Assembly (NCBI RefSeq): GCF_034008315.1
Contig: NZ_CP125377.1
Location: 3,670,001 to 3,734,000, forward strand
DNA from: Pseudomonas sp. P8_241
GTDB taxonomy: Bacteria; Pseudomonadota; Gammaproteobacteria; Pseudomonadales; Pseudomonadaceae
DNA length: 64,000 nt
Reading direction: 5' to 3'
The translations under genes and the position numbers were made by a program. Within the stretch, counting starts at the first letter, position 1. The number at the start of each line of letters is the position of its first letter. Below, in pieces: positions 35,442 through 44,206 of the stretch. Under the pieces are notes generated by a model that had not been told where the DNA came from, searched no databases, and saw only the letters and a program-made list of their open reading frames with translations.

Positions 35442-36857
35442 TCACACCTGAATCGCCTTCACTTCGACGAACTCGTTCAGCCCCTCCTCACCCCATTCAC
35501 GGCCATTGCCTGACTGTTTGTAGCCGCCGAACGGCGCGTGATAATTGAAGGCCGCGCCATTGAGGAAGCACTGGCCGGCACGCAGTTGGCGGCCCAACTG
35601 CAAGGCACGCTCCGGGCTGCCGGCCCAGACGCCACTGGAAAGACCGAACGGCGAGTCGTTGGCGATCTGGATCGCCTGCGCCTCATCGTTGTAGGGAATC
35701 AGGCACAACACCGGGCCGAAGATTTCTTCCTGGGCGATGCGCATGCGGTTGTCGACATCGGCGAACAGCGTCGGGCTGACATAGAAGCCGCGTTCAAACG
35801 CTGGCGCAGCATCGCCACCGCACAACAGCCGCGCCCCTTCCTGTTGGCCGACCTTGATGTAATCAAGCACGGTGCGTTTTTGTCCTGCCGAACACATCGG
35901 GCCGAGGAAGCTCTGTGGGTCGAGGGGATCGCCCATGCGCAAGCTGACGGTTTCTTCGAACGCCAGCTCCACGGCTTCGGCATAACGACTGGCCGGCAAC
36001 AGCATGCGGGTCAGCGCGGTGCAGGTCTGGCCGGAGTTGATCATTACGTCCTGCACGCCATAGCGCACCGCCGCCGCCAGATCGCCATCCTCGGCGATCA
36101 GCAGCGGTGACTTGCCGCCCAGTTCCAGGCACACGCGTTTCACCGAAGGCGCCGCCGCTTGCGCGACCCGCACGCCTGCGCCCGTGGAGCCGGTGAACGA
36201 CACCATGTCCACGTCCGGATGTTTGGCCAAGGCTTCGCCGACTTTCGAACCCGGCCCGCTGACCAGGTTGAACACACCGGCAGGCAGACCGACGTCTTCG
36301 ATCATCTGAGCCAGCAGGAACGCGTGCAGCGGCGTTTCCTGGCTCGGCTTGACCACCACCGTGCAACCGGCGGCGAGTGCCGGGGCCAGTTTGCCAATCA
36401 ACTGATGCAGCGGGTAATTCCACGGATTGATGAACGCGCACACGCCCACCGCCTCGCGGATCACCAGCGAATTGCCGATTTCGCGCACTTCGTCCATGAG
36501 ATGAGCCAGTTCGACGTACTGCTCAAGGCCGGTGATCGGTCCATCGACCTGCACCGAACGGCACCACTGCACCGGCATGCCCAATTCGGTGGTGATGACC
36601 GCGGCCATTTCATCGGCACGATTGCGCAGTTGTTCGGCCAATGCACGGATGTAACCGGCACGCACGCTGGACGGTGTGCGCGACCAGGACGGGAAGGCTC
36701 GACGTGCAGCCGCCACGGCGTTTTCGACGTCGAGTTCATTACCCTGCGGGACGCTGCCGCAAACTTGCCCGGTGGCCGGATTGATCACCTCGGCGACACC
36801 CTGCCCCGACGGTTTTTGCCAGCGGCCATCGATAAACAGTGCCTTGTGATTAAGCAT
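35442..36857 (-). CDS. Aldehyde dehydrogenase, likely for 4-guanidinobutyraldehyde
   Basis: NAD(P)-dependent aldehyde dehydrogenase of 471 residues with Glu246 in L-E-L-G-G-K-S and nucleophile Cys279 in G-Q-T-C-T-A, both intact, plus N-P-W-N-Y-P-L and F-T-G-S-T. It overlaps the aruH stop by 8 bases, so translation is coupled to the transaminase. AruI would release 4-guanidinobutyraldehyde, and oxidation to 4-guanidinobutyrate is the next known step of the arginine transaminase pathway; this gene is the obvious candidate. In P. aeruginosa that step is assigned, as I recall, to KauB encoded elsewhere, so a dedicated copy here is a local variation. Family firm, substrate inferred from position. 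Confidence 0.85.
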   Translation of the reverse strand: MLNHKALFIDGRWQKPSGQGVAEVINPATGQVCGSVPQGNELDVENAVAAARRAFPSWSRTPSSVRAGYIRALAEQLRNRADEMAAVITTELGMPVQWCRSVQVDGPITGLEQYVELAHLMDEVREIGNSLVIREAVGVCAFINPWNYPLHQLIGKLAPALAAGCTVVVKPSQETPLHAFLLAQMIEDVGLPAGVFNLVSGPGSKVGEALAKHPDVDMVSFTGSTGAGVRVAQAAAPSVKRVCLELGGKSPLLIAEDGDLAAAVRYGVQDVMINSGQTCTALTRMLLPASRYAEAVELAFEETVSLRMGDPLDPQSFLGPMCSAGQKRTVLDYIKVGQQEGARLLCGGDAAPAFERGFYVSPTLFADVDNRMRIAQEEIFGPVLCLIPYNDEAQAIQIANDSPFGLSSGVWAGSPERALQLGRQLRAGQCFLNGAAFNYHAPFGGYKQSGNGREWGEEGLNEFVEVKAIQV

Positions 36858-38040
36858 CAACCAACGCCTCCATCAGTTCTTCCGCACAACGTGCAATGCG
36901 CTGGCAGGCATCGCGCAGCGGTTCGGCGCTGACCACCAGGCCGAGGCGAATGTGCCCCGCCGCACTCGGACCAAAGGCCTCGCCCGCCAATACCGATACG
37001 CCGTGACGATCCAGCAACCGGTCGGCAAACGCTTGGGCACTGAGCCCGGTTTCGCGGATATCGACCATCACGAACATTCCGCCATCGGGCTTCAACGCCC
37101 GAATCCCTGGGCAATCGGCCAGGCTGTCGCACACCAGATCGCGACGCTGGCGATAGGCTTCACGCATGGTTTCCAGTTCTGGCAGGTTGTTTTCCAGCGC
37201 AATGACGGCAGCGTCCTGAATGAAATCCGGTGAACCGTAGAGCATGCACAACGCGAGGTTTTCCAAGTGAGCCGCGAGGGACGGCGGCGCCACCACCCAG
37301 CCGACGCGCCAGCCGGTCATGGCGTGGGATTTCGACAGGCTGTTGAGGGTCGCGGTGCGCTCGGCCATGCCCGGCAGGCTCGCCGGACTCACGTGTTCGC
37401 CTTCAAACAGCAGTTCGCTGTAGACCTCATCGGAAATCAGCCACAGGTCGTGGCCGATGCACAGTTCGGCCAAGGCTTGCCAGGTGCTGCGCGGCAGGCT
37501 CGCACCGGACGGATTGTGCGGGCTGTTCAAGGCCAACGCCCGGGTGCGTGGAGTGATGCGCGCCGCGACGTCTTCGGGCAACACGCGAAAACCGTTTTCA
37601 GAACGCACCGGCACCGGTACCACCACCGCGCCGCAAGCACCGAACACCGCTTCATAGGTGACGTACATCGGCTCGGCGACAATCACTTCGTCGCCCGGAT
37701 TCAACACGCACTGAGCGACGCTGAACAGCGCACATTGCGCCCCGGCCAGCACCGTGACCTGATCAGCCGAAACGGCCTGGCCGCTGCGGTGGTGGTGACG
37801 TTTGGCGATGGCTTCACGCAGGGCGCGCTTGCCGCGCACTTCGGCATAGTGGGTGTTTCCATTGAGCAGGCTGTCGATGGCGCCCTGCACGATCGGTTGC
37901 GGCGTATCGAAATCCGGATCGCCCACGGACAACAGCAGAATGTCTTCACCCTGTTCGCGCAGTGCGAGTGCGCGGTAATGGATATCCCACGCGGCAGCAC
38001 CGTCACCGGCGATGCGTTGAGTCAGATCGGAAAAGCGCAT
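36850..38040 (-). CDS. aruH: Arginine:pyruvate transaminase
   Basis: PLP-dependent class I aminotransferase of 396 residues. It converts L-arginine plus pyruvate to 2-ketoarginine (5-guanidino-2-oxopentanoate) plus alanine, the first step of the arginine transaminase pathway. Visible motifs are N-S-P-H-N-P-S-G, the S-D-E-V-Y segment, and S-L-S-K-S-H-A-M-T-G-W-R-V-G-W with the PLP lysine near residue 235. The assignment to aruH rests on immediate pairing with aruI (24-base gap) and the surrounding gene order; sequence alone would say only class I aminotransferase. The start lacks a competing upstream codon. Confidence 0.85.
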   Translation of the reverse strand: MRFSDLTQRIAGDGAAAWDIHYRALALREQGEDILLLSVGDPDFDTPQPIVQGAIDSLLNGNTHYAEVRGKRALREAIAKRHHHRSGQAVSADQVTVLAGAQCALFSVAQCVLNPGDEVIVAEPMYVTYEAVFGACGAVVVPVPVRSENGFRVLPEDVAARITPRTRALALNSPHNPSGASLPRSTWQALAELCIGHDLWLISDEVYSELLFEGEHVSPASLPGMAERTATLNSLSKSHAMTGWRVGWVVAPPSLAAHLENLALCMLYGSPDFIQDAAVIALENNLPELETMREAYRQRRDLVCDSLADCPGIRALKPDGGMFVMVDIRETGLSAQAFADRLLDRHGVSVLAGEAFGPSAAGHIRLGLVVSAEPLRDACQRIARCAEELMEALVDA

Positions 38041-38064
38041 GGCTTCATCCCCTTTAAATGCAGA

Positions 38065-39672
38065 TCAATGCGCACAGGCATGCTTGAGTTCGATCAGCGT
38101 GACGCCGTTGCGCTTGAAGCCGTGACGCAAGTCGGTTTGCAACTCGGCCAGGCTTTGCGGCTGGGTCACGGTGCAACCGAAGGCACGCGCCAGGGCGGCA
38201 AAATCAGGGTTGCGAGGCAATACGCCAATGGGTTCGATGTCCAGGCCGAGCATGTCGTCGCGGATCTGCCCCAAGGCGTCGTTGTTCCACAGCAGCACCA
38301 CCAGCGGGCTGTCCAGTTCTTCAACCGCCGTGGCCAGTTCCTGGGCGGTGTAGAGGAACCCGCCGTCGCCCACCAGCACCAGACCCGGTCGTTGCGGTGC
38401 GCCGAACTTGGCGCCGATGCCCGCCGGCAGGCCGTACCCCAACGTGCCGTAGCCGGTCGGGTGCAACCAGCTGCGGATGGCCAGGCTGTCAAAGGCGTAG
38501 TTGCCCGTATACGCAAGCTGGGTCATGTCGGTGCTGATGAACGCGTTGTCCGGCAGCTCGGCGGCGATGCGGTCGAGAATCGACTGATGGATCGACTGCA
38601 AAGGACCATGGCTGGCCTTGACCGCTTCGCGCAGGGCGGCGACCGAGGCAATCGCGGCGCTGGCGTCGCGCACCCCGGACGGCAGGCGCTCGAGCAAACC
38701 ACTGAGGGTTTGTTGTGCATCGCCATGCAAGGCAACCGCGCACAGATAAAAGTCGTTGAATTTGCGCGGGTCGATGTCGACGCGCAGCAGTTCGGCGTTG
38801 AGTGGCAGGCGCTCGCGCCAGTAGTCGGTGTCGGCCATTTCGGTGCCGACCGCCAGCACCACGTCGGCCTCGGCGATCAGGTTCCAGCCCGGCTCGACGC
38901 ACAGGGATGAACCGGCGTTCAACGGTGCATCCGGTGGCAACAGGCCTTTGCCGGCGACGCTGGTGAACAGGGGCGCGGCGAGCCGGGTGCTGATTTGTTG
39001 CAGCTCAGAAGTGGCATTGAGCGCACCACCACCGGCGATGATCATCGGACGTTTTGCGCCATTGAGTTTGGCAACGGCCTCATCCAGTGCACTGGCGCAA
39101 GCCGGACCGCGACCCGGGCGACGCACGACTTCATTGCTCCAGTCACGGGCAATCGGCGCCGACAACACGTCCAGCGGCACCGAAATGTGCACCGGGCGCG
39201 GACGCTCGCTGTCGAACACCGCGTAGGCACGGGCGATCAGTTCCGGCAGGTCTTCAGCGATCAGTGCCACCGCCGAGAACGCTGTGATCGGCGCAGTCAT
39301 CGCACGCTGATCCTGACACTCGTGAAGGCTGCCCCAACCCTTGCCCAGACTGGCGCTGTGGTTGACGCTGGAAATCACCAGCATCGGAATCGAGTCGGCG
39401 TAGGCCTGGCCGATACCGGTGGCGGCGTTGGTCACGCCGGGGCCGGTGATGACAAAGCACACACCGGGCTTGCCGCTGACCCGCGCATAACCGTCGGCCA
39501 TGAAACTGGCACCCTGTTCATGGCGGGTCAACACATGGCGAATGCCGCTGCCGGGCAAACCGCGATACAGCTCCAGGGTGTGCACACCGGGAATGCCGAA
39601 CACGGTGTCGACGCCGTAATTGGCCAGCAGGCGCACCAGCGCCTGGCCACCGGTCAAGGTTTTGCTTTGCAT
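38065..39672 (-). CDS. aruI: 2-ketoarginine (5-guanidino-2-oxopentanoate) decarboxylase
   Basis: Thiamine-diphosphate enzyme of 535 residues that decarboxylates 2-ketoarginine to 4-guanidinobutyraldehyde. The three-domain TPP architecture is complete: the N-terminal pyrimidine-binding domain with the catalytic-type Glu in T-R-H-E-Q-G-A, a central domain, and the C-terminal domain with G-D-G-G-F-L-Y-T followed by W-N-N-D for Mg and diphosphate binding. The length and pairing with the aminotransferase match AruI. It follows the CoA ligase by 10 bases. A generic acetolactate-synthase-like enzyme is the alternative, but acetolactate synthase would come with a small subunit, absent here. Confidence 0.88.
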   Translation of the reverse strand: MQSKTLTGGQALVRLLANYGVDTVFGIPGVHTLELYRGLPGSGIRHVLTRHEQGASFMADGYARVSGKPGVCFVITGPGVTNAATGIGQAYADSIPMLVISSVNHSASLGKGWGSLHECQDQRAMTAPITAFSAVALIAEDLPELIARAYAVFDSERPRPVHISVPLDVLSAPIARDWSNEVVRRPGRGPACASALDEAVAKLNGAKRPMIIAGGGALNATSELQQISTRLAAPLFTSVAGKGLLPPDAPLNAGSSLCVEPGWNLIAEADVVLAVGTEMADTDYWRERLPLNAELLRVDIDPRKFNDFYLCAVALHGDAQQTLSGLLERLPSGVRDASAAIASVAALREAVKASHGPLQSIHQSILDRIAAELPDNAFISTDMTQLAYTGNYAFDSLAIRSWLHPTGYGTLGYGLPAGIGAKFGAPQRPGLVLVGDGGFLYTAQELATAVEELDSPLVVLLWNNDALGQIRDDMLGLDIEPIGVLPRNPDFAALARAFGCTVTQPQSLAELQTDLRHGFKRNGVTLIELKHACAH

Positions 39673-39682
39673 ATTAATGTCC

Positions 39683-41782
39683 TCACTCTTGGCCGAGGCG
39701 AATCAACGCATCGACCGCCGTCGTGCCCTGGGCACCGACCAACAATGGGTTCACATCGAGTTCCAGCAGTTGCGCGGCGTTCTCACAGGCGTAATCGGCG
39801 ACCGCGCAAATCGCAGCGACCAACGCCTCCAGATCGGCCGATTCGCGCCCCCGGAAACCTTGCAGCAACGGAGCACTGCGCAGGCTCAGCACGGCATTGC
39901 GGATGGCGCCGTCGTTGGTCGGCAGCAACAGGCTGCGACTGTCCTTGAGCAACTCGACCAGAATGCCGCCCGCGCCAATCACCAGCGCCAGACCAAAATC
40001 GTTTTCGCGTTTGATCCCGACGATGAGTTCTGCCAGTGGCGGTTTGGCCATCGGTTCCAGCAATAGTTGATCGAACGGCACACCCGGCGCGTAGGCCGCG
40101 ATGCTGGTATGCATTTTTTCAAGTGCAGCGCTCAATGCCGCGCCGTCCTTGAGGTTCAGTGCCACGGCACCGGCCTCGGTTTTATGCGGCAACTGCGCGC
40201 TGACGGCTTTCACCACCAGCGGATAACCCAGCGTTTGGGCATCTGTCAGCGCGTTTTGCGGGGTGCTCAAAACACCGTTCGGCGTTGGCAAGCCAAAGGC
40301 GCTTAACGCCTGTTTGGAATCCCATTCATTGAGCAAGCGTCCCTCGCCTGCAAGCGCTTGCGGGCACAACGGCACCAGCGCCGACTCACCCAGTGCCAAC
40401 AACGCCTGACGATTACGCTGATAACCGGCGATGCGGCCCCACGCGGCCAATCCGTCCTCAACGCCCTGCAACGCCGCAACACCTTGCGCATGCAGACGCT
40501 CACGGGCATGGGCCGGCAGCAACTCAGGAAACGCCGAGGTGACAAAACCGCTCTTGCCGTGACGCTGTAGCGCCGCGCAGTACAGTTCCAGCAGCAAGTC
40601 GCATTCCTTGCGCTCACCGGTGTACTCGGATGGGTAGTCGAGCACCAGCATCGCTGCATCGGCTTCGGTGCGCAATGCGCTGTCGAGCATGCGGTTCAAC
40701 GCCTCGCCATCACCCCAGATTGCCGTGGTGAAATCCAGCGGGTTGACCAGGTTGGCGTAGGTCGGCAGCACCTGCGCGAGTTCACCGACCTGCCCTTGAT
40801 CGAGTTTCGGCAGGCTCAGGTCGTTGCGTTCGGCGTAGTCGGCAATCAGCCCGGCATCGCCGCCGGAACAGGCGAGCGCGATCAGGCTGTTGCCCGCCGG
40901 CAGGTTGCCGCACGCCGCCGCTTTCAGGGTTTCGACAAAACTCACCGGACCGCTGACGCGAATCACCCCGAGGCGGTCGAACAGCGCGTCATACAACGCA
41001 TCGGAGCCAGACAGCGAGCTGGTGTGACTCAGGGCCAGTTCGGCACCGATCTGCGACACGCCGGTTTTCAGCGCGATAATCGGGATGCCCTTTTCCAATG
41101 CCTTGTGCGCGGCGCGGGCGAAACCCGGCACGTTCTTCAGGCCTTCAAGGTGCAGGCCGATGGCGGTGACGCGCGGCTCGTCGAGCAACACGTCCATCAG
41201 TTCAGCGACACCCAGTTGCGCCTGATTGCCCACCGAGGCCATGTAGGCCACCGGCAGCGAGCGGTCGCTCATCGACAGGTTGTAGGCGAAGTTGCCGCTC
41301 TGGGTCAGCACCGCCACGCCCTTCTCTACCGCTTTGCCGCCGTGGGCCACCGGCCACAGCGCAGAGCTGTGCAGGTAGTCGAGCAGGCCGTAGCAGTTGG
41401 GGCCGAGCAAGGCCATCTCGCCAGCAGCTTCGAGCAATCGTTGTTGCAGGGCCTGACCTTCAGAGCCGGTTTCGGCGAAGCCCGAGGCGTAGCAGATCGC
41501 ACCGCCTGCACCGATGGCCGCCAGTTCGGCCACACAGGTCAGGGTCAGCTCGCGGTTGGTGGCGATGAACACCGCATCCGGCCCGCTCGGCAGCTCGGCG
41601 ATGCTGCGCACGCAGGGCACGCCTTCGAGGCTGTCGTGCTGCGGATTGACCAGCCACATCTGTCCCTGGTATCCACCCTCGGCGCAGCGCTTGAGCGCAC
41701 GGGCCATGCTGCGGCCGCCGACAAACGCCACGTGTTGTGGCGCGAGCATGCGTTTGAGGTTGTCACGAATGGTTTGCGACAT
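39683..41782 (-). CDS. ADP-forming acyl-CoA synthetase (acetate--CoA ligase family)
   Basis: Single-chain NDP-forming acyl-CoA ligase of 699 residues. The N-terminal CoA-binding Rossmann domain, two ligase-CoA domains, and a C-terminal ATP-grasp domain are in the usual order. The A-L-S-H-T-S-S-L-S-G-S-D segment carries the phospho-histidine position, and the ATP-grasp half has Y-P-L-V-V-K-A-V-S and G-A-G-G-I-L-V-E-L-L-K-D. It activates a carboxylic acid to its CoA thioester at the expense of ATP. Positioned between acyl-CoA dehydrogenase (18-base gap) and aruI, it could activate 4-guanidinobutyrate or another short acid of the pathway. Substrate unknown. Confidence 0.88.
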   Translation of the reverse strand: MSQTIRDNLKRMLAPQHVAFVGGRSMARALKRCAEGGYQGQMWLVNPQHDSLEGVPCVRSIAELPSGPDAVFIATNRELTLTCVAELAAIGAGGAICYASGFAETGSEGQALQQRLLEAAGEMALLGPNCYGLLDYLHSSALWPVAHGGKAVEKGVAVLTQSGNFAYNLSMSDRSLPVAYMASVGNQAQLGVAELMDVLLDEPRVTAIGLHLEGLKNVPGFARAAHKALEKGIPIIALKTGVSQIGAELALSHTSSLSGSDALYDALFDRLGVIRVSGPVSFVETLKAAACGNLPAGNSLIALACSGGDAGLIADYAERNDLSLPKLDQGQVGELAQVLPTYANLVNPLDFTTAIWGDGEALNRMLDSALRTEADAAMLVLDYPSEYTGERKECDLLLELYCAALQRHGKSGFVTSAFPELLPAHARERLHAQGVAALQGVEDGLAAWGRIAGYQRNRQALLALGESALVPLCPQALAGEGRLLNEWDSKQALSAFGLPTPNGVLSTPQNALTDAQTLGYPLVVKAVSAQLPHKTEAGAVALNLKDGAALSAALEKMHTSIAAYAPGVPFDQLLLEPMAKPPLAELIVGIKRENDFGLALVIGAGGILVELLKDSRSLLLPTNDGAIRNAVLSLRSAPLLQGFRGRESADLEALVAAICAVADYACENAAQLLELDVNPLLVGAQGTTAVDALIRLGQE

Positions 41783-41800
41783 GGGAGTTCTCCGGGCCGG

Positions 41801-42961
41801 TCAGCGCAGCAGTGGCCGCAGCAATTCGCGGGAAATGATGTGGCGCTGGATTTCCGACGTACCTTCCCAGATCCTTTCGATTCGTGCGTTGCGCCAGATG
41901 CGCTCCACCGGGCCTTCGTCCATCAGGCCCATGCCGCCGAAAATCTGCACCGCTTCGTCGGCGGCGCGCCCGAGCACTTCACTGGCAAACAGCTTGGCCA
42001 TGCCCGCCTCGCCATCGGTCATGCTGCCCTGGTCCATTTTCCAGGCGGTGTGCAGGGTCAACAGTTCGGCGGCGCGTATTTGCGTGGCCATGTCAGCCAA
42101 TTTGAACGACACGCCTTGATAGATGCCGATTGGCTGGCCGAATTGCTTGCGGTCCGCCGCCCATTGCAGCGACACGTCCAGTGCCCGCTGGGCCTGACCG
42201 ACGCAGTTGGCCGCGACCATCACGCGCCCGGCGGTCAGCCAGGCGTTGGCCACGTCCCAACCCTTGCCGACTTCGCCCAGCACTTTGCTGGCCGGTACGC
42301 GGCAGTCGTCGAAGAACATTTCGAAGGTGTGGTATCCACGGTTGCTCACACACTTGGGCCCACGGCGGATGGTCATGCCCGGGGTATTGCGGTCGACCAG
42401 GAATGAGGTCACCGCGTTGCGCTTCTTGCCGTTGTGCTCGTAGGTGTCGGTCACGGCGAAAACGATGGCGAAGTCGGCATGGCCAGCGTGGCTGATGAAG
42501 TGCTTACTGCCGTTGAGGATGTAGTCGTCACCCTCACGCACGGCGCGGGTCTTGATCGCGTTGGCGTCAGAACCGGCGCCCGGTTCGGTCAGGGCGAAAC
42601 AGTCGACTTTCTCACCCTGGATGCACGGCAACAGGTAGTCGTTGATTTGGTCGCCGGTACAGGCCATGAGGATTTTCGATGGCCGAGCCACGAACACGTG
42701 CAGTGCCCAGGAGACCTTGGACAGCTCACGCTCGATCAGCGCCTGGGACAGGTAATCCAGACCGCCACCACCCACTTCTTCGGGCATGTTGAACGCATAG
42801 AAACCGGCGGCAATCGCCTTGCCGCGAATCTGTGCCGCCAGCTGCGGGGAAACCTCGTCGGCACGGTCTACTTCGGTTTCATAAGGCAGCAGTTCTTTCT
42901 CGACGAAGCTGCGTACCGAGTCCACCAACATTTCTTGTTCTTGGGTCAGTTGGAAATTCAT
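41801..42961 (-). CDS. Acyl-CoA dehydrogenase
   Basis: FAD enzyme of 386 residues that introduces a 2,3 double bond into an acyl-CoA, passing electrons to ETF. Motifs seen are C-F-A-L-T-E-P-G-A-G-S-D, F-I-S-H-A-G-H-A-D (flavin contact), and Y/W-E-G-T-S-E-I-Q-R with the catalytic Glu near residue 365. Length is standard. It lies between an enoyl-CoA hydratase (91-base gap holding a single REP) and the CoA ligase, giving a ligase-dehydrogenase-hydratase set as in beta-oxidation. No thiolase or 3-hydroxyacyl-CoA dehydrogenase is present in this operon. Confidence 0.9.
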   Translation of the reverse strand: MNFQLTQEQEMLVDSVRSFVEKELLPYETEVDRADEVSPQLAAQIRGKAIAAGFYAFNMPEEVGGGGLDYLSQALIERELSKVSWALHVFVARPSKILMACTGDQINDYLLPCIQGEKVDCFALTEPGAGSDANAIKTRAVREGDDYILNGSKHFISHAGHADFAIVFAVTDTYEHNGKKRNAVTSFLVDRNTPGMTIRRGPKCVSNRGYHTFEMFFDDCRVPASKVLGEVGKGWDVANAWLTAGRVMVAANCVGQAQRALDVSLQWAADRKQFGQPIGIYQGVSFKLADMATQIRAAELLTLHTAWKMDQGSMTDGEAGMAKLFASEVLGRAADEAVQIFGGMGLMDEGPVERIWRNARIERIWEGTSEIQRHIISRELLRPLLR

Positions 42962-43010
42962 GGTGCTACCTGTTGTTCATTAACGGCGAAATGGGGAGAT
43001 GCTAAAAGGC

Positions 43011-43034
43011 TTCGCTGGCAAGCCAGCGCCTACA
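43011..43034. repeat. Single REP element
   Basis: One copy of TTCGCTGGCAAGCCAGCGCCTACA lies between the hydratase stop and the acyl-CoA dehydrogenase start, within the operon. Confidence 0.75.
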
Positions 43035-43052
43035 GATCGGTGTGCATGCGGA

Positions 43053-43844
43053 TTAGCGACCGATAAAAGTTGGCGGGCGTTTTTCCATGGCGGCGCGCAG
43101 GGCTTCAGTGCCGTCTTCGCTGCGACCGCACAGCAGGCCGGCAGCGAGCTCGGCTTGCAGTTGTTCAGGCAGACTGCGTTCGGCACCTTCACGCATGAGT
43201 TTTTTGGTCTGGGCGAAGGCGAAGGTCGGGCCGCTGGCCAGGCGTGCGGCGAGTTCACTGGCGACGGTCAGCAGTTGTTCGTCGGCGCAGACTTCGCTCA
43301 CCAGTCCGGTATTCAAGGCACGGTCGGCGCCCCACAATTCGTCGAGGAACAACAGGCGCTTGGCCTGTTCGCTGCCGATCAGTCGCGGCAGGTGCCAGCT
43401 GGCTCCAGCGTCCGGTGAGTACGCCATGCTGGTGTAACCGGCCTTGAAACGAGCCGATTGACCGGCGATGCGCAAGTCGCAGCACAGGGTCAGGTCCATC
43501 CCGGCGCCGACAGCGGTGCCGTTGATGGCGGCGATGGTGGGTTTTTCCAGGCTGTGCAGGCGGGTCATCAGGGCGTGGGCGGTTTCGGTCCAGCCGTAGG
43601 TTTCCAGCGCGCCCCGGGCTTCGGCATCGGCCCATTCATCAAGGTCGGCACCGGCGCAGAAGCTGCGGCCGCTGCCAGTCAATACGACGACACGCACGGC
43701 CGGATCGGCATTGAATTCTTCCAGCAGGGCATGCAGGTTTTTCAGGGTCGGGATGTCGAGCGCATTGCGCTGGGCAGTGCGATTAAGGGTGATCAAGGCA
43801 ACGCCTGCTTCGACCTGGCTGAGCAGTGACGATTGAGTAGTCAT
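43053..43844 (-). CDS. Enoyl-CoA hydratase/isomerase family protein (PaaG-like)
   Basis: Crotonase-fold enzyme of 263 residues, the first gene of the arginine-catabolic run. Oxyanion-hole segments are visible (F-C-A-G-A-D-L and V-G-A-G-M-D-L-T-L-C-C-D-L-R-I-A), and the S-P-D-A-G-A-S-W-H-L-P-R-L stretch resembles PaaG-type members that use an Asp in place of the second catalytic Glu. It probably hydrates a 2-enoyl-CoA, or isomerises it, downstream of the acyl-CoA dehydrogenase. The promoter region upstream contains two regulatory repeats, described separately. Confidence 0.88.
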   Translation of the reverse strand: MTTQSSLLSQVEAGVALITLNRTAQRNALDIPTLKNLHALLEEFNADPAVRVVVLTGSGRSFCAGADLDEWADAEARGALETYGWTETAHALMTRLHSLEKPTIAAINGTAVGAGMDLTLCCDLRIAGQSARFKAGYTSMAYSPDAGASWHLPRLIGSEQAKRLLFLDELWGADRALNTGLVSEVCADEQLLTVASELAARLASGPTFAFAQTKKLMREGAERSLPEQLQAELAAGLLCGRSEDGTEALRAAMEKRPPTFIGR

Positions 43845-43894
43845 GGGAGTCCTCGAATTATTGTGATTGGTCTGAGGTGACGCGACTTGAGGCC

Positions 43895-43924
43895 ATACTA
43901 AACGAGTGTTCAGTAAGGCGGCAA
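43895..43924 (-). promoter_or_regulatory. Likely sigma-70 promoter with a TetR-type operator in its spacer
   Basis: On the minus strand a -35-like TTGCCG (43919-43924) and -10-like TAGTAT (43895-43900) are 18 bases apart. The spacer and -10 are covered by the 20-bp near-palindrome ACTGAAC-N4-GTTTAGT (43896-43915; one mismatched pair). Plus-strand half sites are ACTAAAC and GTTCAGT. Similar symmetry occurs upstream of the TetR gene at 50338-50355, so that protein is the prime candidate repressor. Confidence 0.5.
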
Positions 43925-43943
43925 TTGGTGAAGAGATGACCTG

Positions 43944-43965
43944 TAACGATCTTCTACAATCGTTA
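43944..43965. promoter_or_regulatory. Perfect inverted repeat with candidate AruR box
   Basis: TAACGAT (43944-43950), 8 bases, ATCGTTA (43959-43965), 100-121 bases before the hydratase start. Its core ACGATCTTCTACAA recurs, 12 of 14 bases identical, in the permease promoter region (45800-45813, opposite strand). Placement upstream of the likely -35 fits an activator site; AruR (OmpR family) is the obvious candidate. Confidence 0.45.
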
Positions 43966-44080
43966 ACACATTGGTTTTATTGGCTTATTTGTTGATTTTC
44001 AGGGTTAGGCCAGTGCCGCTGTTACAACTTCGAACAACTGGCAACAACGTATTGCGGGGAAACACCGATAACGCAAAACC

Positions 44081-44204
44081 TGTAGGAGCCGGCTTGCTGG
44101 CGATGACAGCCTCACATTCAACATCGCGGTTGACTGGTGCGCTGCTATCGCCAGCAAGCCGGCTCCTGCAGGAACATATGCGCCAGCAAGTCGGCTCTTA
44201 CAGG
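44081..44204. repeat. Three REP copies downstream of the permease gene
   Basis: An inverted REP pair (TGTAGGAGCCGGCTTGCTGGC ... GCCAGCAAGCCGGCTCCTGCA) is followed by a third, diverged copy ending GGCTCTTACAGG that abuts the permease stop codon. The cluster separates the permease transcript from the hydratase promoter and may act as a terminator. Confidence 0.8.
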
Positions 44205-44206
44205 GA

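Noticed and set aside
40796..42406. 536-codon plus-strand frame across the CoA ligase and acyl-CoA dehydrogenase
   Set aside because: It spans two well-supported minus-strand genes and their intergenic ribosome site, and encodes no known fold.
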